Of a stretch of DNA of 64,000 nucleotides, positions 44,051 through 51,131 are shown one piece after another. The notes under the pieces were generated by a model, which saw only the letters and a program-made list of their open reading frames with translations, was not told the DNA's origin and searched no databases. Source of the stretch: Arachidicoccus terrestris (lineage in GTDB: Bacteria; Bacteroidota; Bacteroidia; Chitinophagales; Chitinophagaceae); assembly GCF_020042345.1 (NCBI RefSeq), contig NZ_CP083387.1:1488001-1552000 (forward strand). The letters run 5' to 3'. The stretch's first letter is position 1. Every line of letters begins with the position of its first letter. The translations under genes were made by a program, and so were the position numbers.

Positions 44051-44902
44051 TTAACTTTCGGGAGCCGGAGCCGAGCTTTTGTTTAAAAGCGGCCATATGC
44101 TGCTTTCGCCTTTAATATCTCCCCTTACCCCTTTATCCGGACCATAAAAATAAAGTGGCCAGCCTTTATAGGTCAATTGAGATTTGCCAAAAACCTGAAT
44201 GATTTTGAAATCCTCTTTTTTCAAAGTAGAAGGCACACTGCCAATCCCGGTAAAAGAAGTGTCAATTGGCCATGCCGAATTATTACTGAAATCAGACTTG
44301 GTGTAAGTGTTAACACCATCTTTATCAGGCGCGTACGCATAAAGTGTATTTCCATTATCATCCGTTAAGTATTGGATGGAGTGATCATCTGTTTTATTGG
44401 CGAGCATAACAGAATAATCTGCCTTAGCCACAAACCAATTGCCACCGAATCCATCTCCATTTACTTCTCCTGCTTTTTTGTCTTCAGAATAATAATAAAG
44501 CGGCCAGCCTTTGTAAGTTGTCTGCATTGTCCCATCTGTCCGGGTAATCGTCCCAAAATCAGAAGCTTCCAACCCTGCTCCAATCTTGGGTGTTTTGATG
44601 TAGTAAACAGGCCAAAGGTCTGTACATCCAGCGTTGCATCCTGATTTTCCATTGGCATCTATTGAGAAAAAATAGAGTGTCTCCCCTGCGCCATCAGTAA
44701 TAATCTTTCCAAAACTGGCATTTGCAATCAGTTTAATGCTATCTCCTGCATTACTGCCATTACCGTTGCCGTTGCCGTTACCATTACCATTTCCGTCACC
44801 GTATCCACCACCGTCGCCGCTGCTGTCTTTTGAACAGGCGATCGCAAAAAAGGCCATCCCCATAATGGCTGCTATCCAATAAAATATTTGCTTCGTTTTC
44901 AT
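44051..44902 (-). CDS. Lipoprotein with Y-x4-D secreted repeats (Lipoprotein_15 family)
   Basis: A 283-residue lipoprotein. The lipobox is FFAIAC (Cys23), followed by a low-complexity GNGNGNGNGNGNG linker encoded by a hexanucleotide repeat. Two copies of the secreted repeat of the Lipoprotein_15 type follow: ASFGKIITDGAGETLYFFSI with TTYKGWPLYYYSEDK, and YLTDDNGNTLYAYAPDKDG with LTYKGWPLYFYGPDK. The first copy has CNAGCTDLWP, a C-x3-C pair. The family has no proven activity. It is the last gene of the probable operon 44051-47267, 41 bases after the DUF5777 gene. Confidence 0.85.
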   Translation of the reverse strand: MKTKQIFYWIAAIMGMAFFAIACSKDSSGDGGGYGDGNGNGNGNGNGNGSNAGDSIKLIANASFGKIITDGAGETLYFFSIDANGKSGCNAGCTDLWPVYYIKTPKIGAGLEASDFGTITRTDGTMQTTYKGWPLYYYSEDKKAGEVNGDGFGGNWFVAKADYSVMLANKTDDHSIQYLTDDNGNTLYAYAPDKDGVNTYTKSDFSNNSAWPIDTSFTGIGSVPSTLKKEDFKIIQVFGKSQLTYKGWPLYFYGPDKGVRGDIKGESSIWPLLNKSSAPAPES

Positions 44903-44943
44903 GATTCAAGTTTTATGATTTATAAAAATTAATACGCACTATT

Positions 44944-45858
44944 CTACTTCGCTTTTGTCTTTTTCCATCCAAAAGCCCTGGAAATATTAAACCCAAAGTA
45001 TATATCACCATTTCCCCAGGTCCCGTTAGTTTCAGTCAGATAATAGGGGCCGATCATTCCCTGGGAGTTACTGAATACAAACTGGAAGACATGACCACCG
45101 GTTTCAATATCCAACCCGACACCAAAGGAGGGCTTTATATCACGCGAAGGCATTGGATCACCCGGCAGCAAATCATACTCCAGATCCAGACTCAGCCTTT
45201 TGGTCAGTTTCATTCTACCGGCAAGTCCAAGGAGAAAAACATCATTTTGATCCTCTGGTGTCGGCACAAGATTGTAATGCACCCAGGTAGGCACGACCTC
45301 CAGGGAAAGATTTCTATTAAATTTCCGGGCAATTAATAGCTGGGAAGTATACGCTGTCCTATATTTAGCGTTGAGATAGGGCTTGTCATCATATTTAATC
45401 GTCTGAACTGTCGCCCATTCATTTAGACTTACAGCTACAGGCATTTTATGTTCCCGCTGTTGGAGCAGCTTATATTTAAAGGAGGCGTCATAGGTCTTAT
45501 CCAGCGAACTGCGGCCTATACCTATAGACAATCTGTCTGTCAGGCCGTAATCCAGGCCGAAACGGATTGTCGCATTATCCAAACCAAATAGCTGATATAA
45601 CCCGCCATCAAGCTTTCCGAACCTGTGCATAATTATAAACTGCAGATTATTCCGGCCGGGCTGTTCAACCGTAGGAAGATTTACAATTTGCGTGGCTTTA
45701 AATATCGAGTTTACGTCATCCATCTCAGCAGCCTGCTTCCCAATTGAATCATTTAACTGATTGAGTAAATCGACTGAAGTACTATCCTGGGAAAAGACGC
45801 TGGAGGCGCCGGCCGCCAATACCAGCATTACAATTGCGATCCTCTTAAAAGTTATCAT
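44944..45858 (-). CDS. DUF5777 beta-barrel outer-membrane protein
   Basis: A 304-residue exported protein from ATG 45858 (MITFKRIAIVMLVLAAGASS) with a signal peptide. The rest alternates short strands and turns (LQFIIMHRFGKLDGG, ATIRFGLDYGLTDRLSIGIG, RLSLDLEYDLLPGD, HVFQFVFSNSQGMIGP, IYFGFNISRAFGW), as expected for a small outer-membrane barrel of the DUF5777 family. The longer frame to 45900 would overlap the YceI gene; this start leaves a 10-base gap. Its cargo is unknown. Confidence 0.85.
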   Translation of the reverse strand: MITFKRIAIVMLVLAAGASSVFSQDSTSVDLLNQLNDSIGKQAAEMDDVNSIFKATQIVNLPTVEQPGRNNLQFIIMHRFGKLDGGLYQLFGLDNATIRFGLDYGLTDRLSIGIGRSSLDKTYDASFKYKLLQQREHKMPVAVSLNEWATVQTIKYDDKPYLNAKYRTAYTSQLLIARKFNRNLSLEVVPTWVHYNLVPTPEDQNDVFLLGLAGRMKLTKRLSLDLEYDLLPGDPMPSRDIKPSFGVGLDIETGGHVFQFVFSNSQGMIGPYYLTETNGTWGNGDIYFGFNISRAFGWKKTKAK

Positions 45859-45868
45859 AAATAAAGGG

Positions 45869-46420
45869 TTATTTTTTTTGCATGAGCTTACAATCCACAT
45901 TTACGGTCACCAAAATGTCGGGGGCTATATTGTTCTTAAGTACGGCTGGTATTTTAATTTTATAGTCAGCGAGTGATATTTTGAATTGGCAGTTGCCGTG
46001 AAGTACTTGATTTTTAAGTTCTAAATCCGCCATTGTATTGAGTGGCTTTGTAATGCCACGGATCGTCAGCTGGCCTGTAAGATGAACATGATTTAAGCCT
46101 TCTTTTACACCTTCTTTCATACTGCCCGTAAAAGTTGCTTTGGGAAACCTGTCAGATTCCATAACATCTTCATTAAAATGATCCTGCATGAGCTGCTTCT
46201 CGAAAAGAAATCCCTTTATTAATAAATTAAAGGCCAATTTATGACGCACCGGATCGATAATTGCCAGAACCTGATGGTTCTCCGCTTTAATATCCTCTAC
46301 AGGAGATTTCGAAAAAAAACTGATCTGACCACCTCGGGTAAAATAGCTTTGCGCTTCCGACTTTACAGAAATTAAAGCCAACACCATGATCAGGAAAAAA
46401 AGGCGTTTCATATCACTCAT
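45869..46420 (-). CDS. YceI-family protein
   Basis: A 183-residue periplasmic protein of the YceI family, whose lipocalin-like barrel binds isoprenoid or other lipids. It has a signal peptide (KRLFFLIMVLALISVKSEAQ), FPKATFTGSMKEG in the middle, and LTGQLTIRGITKPL, a typical YceI strand pair. Start: ATG 46420 or ATG 46411, three codons apart; both avoid the overlap with the cytochrome gene that the longer frame would need. The gene lies 19 bases after the cytochrome gene and 10 bases before DUF5777, so operon membership is firm. Confidence 0.88.
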   Translation of the reverse strand: MSDMKRLFFLIMVLALISVKSEAQSYFTRGGQISFFSKSPVEDIKAENHQVLAIIDPVRHKLAFNLLIKGFLFEKQLMQDHFNEDVMESDRFPKATFTGSMKEGVKEGLNHVHLTGQLTIRGITKPLNTMADLELKNQVLHGNCQFKISLADYKIKIPAVLKNNIAPDILVTVNVDCKLMQKK

Positions 46421-46439
46421 TTTAAGGTTAAGAAAATCA

Positions 46440-46832
46440 TCAGTTATTCTGGGCTCCTCTGTTAATCCAGTCCCTGATTTTATTGATATCACAATCGGAC
46501 AACTTTGGCAAGTTAAACGGCATGGCAGGATATCCTGGTGCATGGGTGATAACCCCAATCAAGTTTCCGTTATCTGCCTGTGTTTTTACGGTCCCATAAT
46601 CTTTCAAATTTATACCTGCCTGCGGAGCGGCGCCATCACCATGGCAGCTATAACAATTTTTAGCCAGTATAGGCTGAACATCTGCCTGATATGCCATATT
46701 TACCGTATCGCAAACTGTGTTATTTCCCGATTGCAGATCTGTCTCATTCGCCTTAGAGCACCCCTCCAAAAACAATACAGAGATGGTCACTACAGATAAT
46801 ACCAAGCATACATTGACAATAATGTTTTTCAT
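46440..46832 (-). CDS. Single-heme c-type cytochrome lipoprotein
   Basis: A 130-residue lipoprotein. Lipobox FLEGC (Cys25). The heme site is CYSCH (Cys60, Cys63, His64) in QPILAKNCYSCHGDGAAPQA, and a likely axial Met104 lies in YPAMPFNLPKLSDCD. It resembles the small cytochromes that begin DVQPIL, often tethered to the outer face of the inner membrane or to the outer membrane. It should carry electrons to or from another periplasmic partner; no reductase or oxidase gene is adjacent. It is the second gene of the operon 44051-47267. Confidence 0.92.
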   Translation of the reverse strand: MKNIIVNVCLVLSVVTISVLFLEGCSKANETDLQSGNNTVCDTVNMAYQADVQPILAKNCYSCHGDGAAPQAGINLKDYGTVKTQADNGNLIGVITHAPGYPAMPFNLPKLSDCDINKIRDWINRGAQNN

Positions 46833-46850
46833 ATTTGTTTAGTTTACAGT

Positions 46851-47267
46851 TTACTTGATAATTTCAACGTCAGTTAAATTCACATCCATCAAAAAGCCGG
46901 CACATCTGCCCTTTACCCTTACCCGCTCTCCTATTTGCACTGCAGAATCTTTTGGAAAACGGAGCGCGCAATTAACACCGCCGCCCGTCAATTCGCTTCT
47001 TCCCATTTGAACCGCGACATGATCTCCGTCTACCATCTTCCCAGTAATTTGCCCCTCTACCTCCAAAATTTTGCCCAGGTAAAGTTTATTGGCACTATCC
47101 TCATTAGCCGCAAATGCCTGGTACAGCGCAGCTGCATGAACGTCTGCAGCCGCTCTCTCTGACTTCAGCAGAGGCCTTTGTTCATGGTACAGCCGCCAGA
47201 ACCAAAAGATGGCGATTACCAGGCACAAAGAGCCGCCTACGAAAAAAAATACTTTTTTCATTTTCAT
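46851..47267 (-). CDS. Membrane-anchored OB-fold protein (tRNA_anti-like family)
   Basis: A 138-residue protein with one N-terminal membrane anchor (VFFFVGGSLCLVIAIFWFW), then a helix, then an OB-fold (KILEVEGQITGKMVDGDHVA, NCALRFPKDSAVQIGERVRV, GRCAGFLMDVNLTDVEI). This is the tRNA_anti-like domain family, which despite its name is usually found in exported proteins with no known nucleic-acid role. The Cys of NCALRF and the Cys of GRCAGF could form a disulfide outside. It heads the five-gene operon; the cytochrome gene follows after 18 bases. Confidence 0.8.
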   Translation of the reverse strand: MKMKKVFFFVGGSLCLVIAIFWFWRLYHEQRPLLKSERAAADVHAAALYQAFAANEDSANKLYLGKILEVEGQITGKMVDGDHVAVQMGRSELTGGGVNCALRFPKDSAVQIGERVRVKGRCAGFLMDVNLTDVEIIK

Positions 47268-47325
47268 TTTAAATCGATTATATTATTATAGGCTATTTCA
47301 TGTCGCTGCCCATCAGATATATCAG

Positions 47326-48693
47326 TTAAAAGCTGCGTTTTATAGATATCTGCGCACCGAGACTACCAAGATTCAACTCTCCATAGCCGATACTGCTCAT
47401 CGGCAATTTTACATAAGGCTCAATTTGAACAGAGGTTCGCTTAAAACTGCGTTCATACCCAATAGAAAGATTTGTCACCGTATATAGGCTTTTCCCTTTA
47501 CCAGTTACCGTAACACTTCTTTGATACACCTGACCTTTATTGTCGTAATTATAGGAATAGGTTTCCTTCGCCATCAATAACCCGGAAACACCTGTGCTGA
47601 CAAACGCCTTACTTTTCTTATTACGCATGACATCATATCGGACATTTACCGGCACATCCAGCATTTGACACTTTCCTTCTACGCTCGTTAAAGAAGGGAT
47701 ATTCAAGGTTTTACCACCAGGATGAAAATCACCGGGCGCCATTTTATATACCATGGACTCCAGCACAACACCTGAACCGACAGAAAACTTTGAATCGTTT
47801 ATTCTGCGTTGAACAGTAATGCCCGTATTAAAACCAGCTGTCTTCCCAACTGTGCCGTTTACAGTTGTCAAGTTGGGTCCGACGATCAGGCCTAATTGCC
47901 ATTTTCCTTGTCTTGATGCGGCAGCGTTATCGCGGGACGCATTGTAATTTCTGTCTGGAACCGATAAATCACCAGGTTGCGCCGCTTTTTGTGTAGCAAA
48001 TGGATCATTGGCTGCCAAAAAATCTGCTTTGCTTAATCTCTTCGTTACCGAATCCCCGTTTCTGTTAACAGGGTTTATATTTGGTTCGGGGGCCGCGTCT
48101 TCATGTACCAAGAAGGGGTCAATCACACGAATGGATGCCTTATTAGTAGTAATCCGTTGTGGCACAATTTGAAAGGTTTTGTGGCGAATCATTATCATAG
48201 CCTTTGCCATAACCGAAGTACCGGCTTCTGAATTGTTCGCTGACGGGACAGCTAACTTTTCACCCTTAATTACCCCATTTTTTCCGGGAAACGCTGATTC
48301 AGTGAGCACTTTTTTATGCCTTGCCGGCGCCACTTCCCTTCCTATATAGTCACCACCAGTGGTTTCACCTTTGGTTACCAATACGCGATTATCGGTAGAA
48401 CGACTTTCCCCCATTTCCTGCCAAATCCCTATAATTCCCAGGCAAAAAAGCACTATCGCTGCTGCGACAATTAACCAAAACCTGCGTTGCCTGAAAAAGG
48501 TAATCTTCTTCCAATTTGTTTCTTTACCCTCATTGTCTGTTCCTAAGCTACCTCCCTGCTGCGCCTTCTCCCTATTCTGTATAAATTCTTCCCAAGCTCC
48601 CTTTGGCGCAGAAGGTGGATTATACTGTCGGGCAGCGTCACGGAAGATTTTATCTAATTGTTCATCTGTCATATCTGGAAATTTCTTCTGCAT
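47326..48693 (-). CDS. Anti-sigma-like protein fused to an outer-membrane-type barrel
   Basis: A 455-residue protein. Residues 1-60 are cytoplasmic and helical (MTDEQLDKIFRDAARQYNPP, then KGAWEEFIQ). One membrane helix follows near residues 73-90 (FWLIVAAAIVLFCLGIIGIW), then a disordered region of about 170 residues. Residues 265-455 form a beta-barrel-like domain (WQLGLIVGPNLTTVNG to GAQISIKRSF) like PorT-family outer-membrane proteins. The gene overlaps the sigma-factor gene by 32 bases, so it is very likely its anti-sigma regulator. How one chain could span the inner membrane and also end in a barrel is not settled. Confidence 0.75.
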   Translation of the reverse strand: MQKKFPDMTDEQLDKIFRDAARQYNPPSAPKGAWEEFIQNREKAQQGGSLGTDNEGKETNWKKITFFRQRRFWLIVAAAIVLFCLGIIGIWQEMGESRSTDNRVLVTKGETTGGDYIGREVAPARHKKVLTESAFPGKNGVIKGEKLAVPSANNSEAGTSVMAKAMIMIRHKTFQIVPQRITTNKASIRVIDPFLVHEDAAPEPNINPVNRNGDSVTKRLSKADFLAANDPFATQKAAQPGDLSVPDRNYNASRDNAAASRQGKWQLGLIVGPNLTTVNGTVGKTAGFNTGITVQRRINDSKFSVGSGVVLESMVYKMAPGDFHPGGKTLNIPSLTSVEGKCQMLDVPVNVRYDVMRNKKSKAFVSTGVSGLLMAKETYSYNYDNKGQVYQRSVTVTGKGKSLYTVTNLSIGYERSFKRTSVQIEPYVKLPMSSIGYGELNLGSLGAQISIKRSF

Positions 48694-49246
48694 GGCTCAA
48701 TTCCAACATTTTTCGTAATTTTCCTCTCGCCTTTAATAAATTAGACTTAGAAGTACCGATAGAGATCTTCATCATCTTGGCGATATCTTCATGTGAGTAC
48801 CCGTCTAACACAAAAAGTGAAAAAACATGCCGATAAGCTGGACTAAGATTTTGTATTAAAGCGACTAGTTCTTCATAGGCCATGCTTTCTATCGGATGGC
48901 GATCTTTAGATGGAAGATTCTCAGCTTCATTGTCTTGACTATCCCAGGAAATTTGCCTGGCCAGAGATTTCTTGTAATTAATACCTGTATGGATCATTAT
49001 CTTTTTAAGCCAACCCATAAATGCAGGCAATATCTCAGCTTCATTTTCCGGAACATCAAAATTAATCAACCCTCTAAAGACCCGGACAAAGCCATCGTTC
49101 AGAATTTGAGTCGCGTCTTCTCTTGTAGAAGCATAGCGGATACAAATTGTAAAAACATAACCATAGTACTGCTCATACAATACCTTCTGCCAAGCAGGAT
49201 CTCCCTGCTTGCATCCACTCAAAATGACCATTAGATTATTTTCCAT
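48662..49246 (-). CDS. ECF-type RNA polymerase sigma factor
   Basis: A 194-residue group 4 sigma factor starting at ATG 49246 (MENNLMVILSGCKQGD). Region 2 is YEQYYGYVFTICIRYASTRE with DATQILNDGFVRVFRG; region 4 is LSPAYRHVFSLFVLDGYSHE with DIAKMMKISIGTSKSNLLKA. The family replaces promoter choice under control of a membrane anti-sigma factor. The next gene overlaps it and codes for a membrane protein with a barrel, a likely partner. Target promoters are unknown. Confidence 0.92.
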   Translation of the reverse strand: MENNLMVILSGCKQGDPAWQKVLYEQYYGYVFTICIRYASTREDATQILNDGFVRVFRGLINFDVPENEAEILPAFMGWLKKIMIHTGINYKKSLARQISWDSQDNEAENLPSKDRHPIESMAYEELVALIQNLSPAYRHVFSLFVLDGYSHEDIAKMMKISIGTSKSNLLKARGKLRKMLELSHAEEISRYDR

Positions 49247-49906
49247 CTTGAGAGGCAAGAATTTATTAATAGCTTTTTAGGTTAAAAATCATATTGCCAT
49301 TAGTATAAACAGGGAATTAAAAAAAATGGTTGCCTGAAGATAAAAAAATTCTAAGAACGGCGGAGTTTACTTTTCTGAGACCGAAGCTTCGATGTATGCT
49401 TCCCTTATAAAATATTGATAAACAGCGGGGACCAAAACAATGAGCCTGCTCGCCCTAAATCGTCAAATTCTTTTCACCATCTTCATTAACGGAATCGGGC
49501 GTACGCGTATTGCGTACGAATGTGAATGCTCAATTTGGCAGCACGATCTTATCAACTATTAGAACACCATATGGCAATGCAGTCATCAAAACCCATTTTC
49601 ATACACCATTCCTGGCATTGATGTCTCATGGAATGCACGTGAAAAAATATGACTATATTATTCTGCGAAAATCCTCAGAAATCTACAAAGGCTGGGAAAA
49701 ATTCAAGCATACAAGGGGGAATTTTATGCAAAATTCTATAGTGGAAAAAGCTTCAGGTTGCTTGAGTCAGCAGACACGAGACCCATATATCCGGACCTAC
49801 GCGGGATCTCGCCCGACTGCTTGCGACGGGTACCGGCCATTGCTGGATCATATTAATAATTACCACAGAACAAATAGCTTGCGATGCAGTTTAATCTACT
49901 ATTATC
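49247..49906. other. Long intergenic region, no supported gene
   Basis: About 650 bases upstream of the sigma gene and behind the alginate-lyase gene. A plus-strand ORF (49510-50085) exists but its last third lies antisense to the lyase gene and it shows no known domain. A perfect palindrome, CGTACGC-GTATT-GCGTACG, sits at 49500-49518. The region may hold decayed coding DNA. Confidence 0.4.
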
Positions 49907-51079
49907 CTATAACCAAATCAAGGGGTTCCGCACCGGCAGATTCCGGATCACTTCCTCTACTTCCGGGAAGTGATTTAACCTCTTCCAGACACCCAGCCAT
50001 TGATTATTGCCATATCGTGCAGCACCAAAGATCAGTGAAGGTTGTGCCACAGGCCACTCATTCCAATACATCACATCTTGTTTAAATGGCCATTTTGACT
50101 TATCCTGTATATAAGGAAACATAAATTCGATTCCTTTTTTAATGGAGCGGCCATCAGGGGTTTGAAAACTCCATAAATCCATCTTCGGGGTGGATAATAT
50201 CTGGCAGAGGGTTGTCATCGCATCCAGGTTGAACAAGGAATAGCCATAAGGTTTTGTCCTGGCCAGTTCCTTTGGAAAACTGCCATCCTGTGCCATTTGA
50301 TCCGGAAGCAGAACCGTTTTATAACGGTTCCTGCAAAAATTCATCAACTTCGCGTCTCCGGTGAACTTTGCAAAACAGGCTACCTGCATAACCCAACAGG
50401 TGCCATGGTTATTGGCTGCATTCATTTCATCGATACCATATTGATGTGTCGTAAGCCAATGTAAGTAGGCATTAAACCAGTCTTTGATTTTCCGCAAAGC
50501 TTCTTGGTCCATTCCAGGCGCATGCTGCATAATGTATAATCCCTGTGCCACCTCCATTAACTGGATAGCATCAATGATCCCGATGCCGCGCCCGGTCGCT
50601 CTGCCCTTAATCGCCTGTGCATACAGCAGATTGGGGTTCATCATCGTAGCCGTATCTACAAACCATGCCCTACAATGCTCCATCGCTTTTTCAAGATATA
50701 CTTTCTTATGCGTAATCCGCCATGCAGAGGCGAGGGTGCCGACAATGCGGCTGAAACGAATCATAGCCAACCGATGCGCCACAAAATTATCAGGGTTTGT
50801 CATGCCATCTTTTCTGATATAGGGACGGTCTACACTAACCGGATCCGGCCACCAATAGTCTCCTTCACTGAAAAAATCATGTTTCCCACCGGCGCTGCGT
50901 GGGCTTGTTGCGGCAGTAACTGTTACAGGTTCTTCCTTTAAGGCTTTTGCCGCCGCATGCATGACTTCCCCTCGCAGCATTTTTTCTGCCCGTTGATATA
51001 CGACAGACTTTTCCAGCCTGTTTTGTGCACCGGCACATAAGCAATACATAATACAGAATATCCATAAAAGCAGACGCAT
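49907..51079 (-). CDS. Alginate-lyase-family polysaccharide lyase
   Basis: A 390-residue exported protein from ATG 51079 (MRLLLWIFCIMYCLCAGAQN), with a signal peptide. The catalytic (alpha/alpha)-toroid of the alginate lyase family is seen in GDYWWPDPVSVDRPYIRKDG (the YWWPDP motif), DEMNAANNHGTCWVMQV (the NNHG motif with catalytic Asn/His) and LFNLDAMTTLCQIL. The family covers lyases of alginate, glucuronan and related uronic-acid polymers, so the exact polymer is unknown. It follows the GH2 gene after 52 bases and is probably in one transcript with it. Confidence 0.85.
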   Translation of the reverse strand: MRLLLWIFCIMYCLCAGAQNRLEKSVVYQRAEKMLRGEVMHAAAKALKEEPVTVTAATSPRSAGGKHDFFSEGDYWWPDPVSVDRPYIRKDGMTNPDNFVAHRLAMIRFSRIVGTLASAWRITHKKVYLEKAMEHCRAWFVDTATMMNPNLLYAQAIKGRATGRGIGIIDAIQLMEVAQGLYIMQHAPGMDQEALRKIKDWFNAYLHWLTTHQYGIDEMNAANNHGTCWVMQVACFAKFTGDAKLMNFCRNRYKTVLLPDQMAQDGSFPKELARTKPYGYSLFNLDAMTTLCQILSTPKMDLWSFQTPDGRSIKKGIEFMFPYIQDKSKWPFKQDVMYWNEWPVAQPSLIFGAARYGNNQWLGVWKRLNHFPEVEEVIRNLPVRNPLIWL

Positions 51080-51131
51080 AATTAAATTATTTATAAGGAA
51101 AGAAATCGTCACTACCTTCAAAATACTTCTT

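Noticed and set aside
44755-44800. GGNAAY run as a CRISPR or intergenic repeat
   Set aside because: The units are six bases, in frame, inside the lipoprotein gene, without spacers.
49367-49465. Minus-strand frame ending in VLVPAVYQYFIREAYIEASV and a stop
   Set aside because: It looks like the end of a membrane protein but is only 31 codons after a stop, and I could not link it to any family.
49510-50085. 191-codon plus-strand ORF
   Set aside because: Its last 180 bases lie antisense to the alginate-lyase gene, it has no known domain or signal peptide, and the composition is that of a chance frame.
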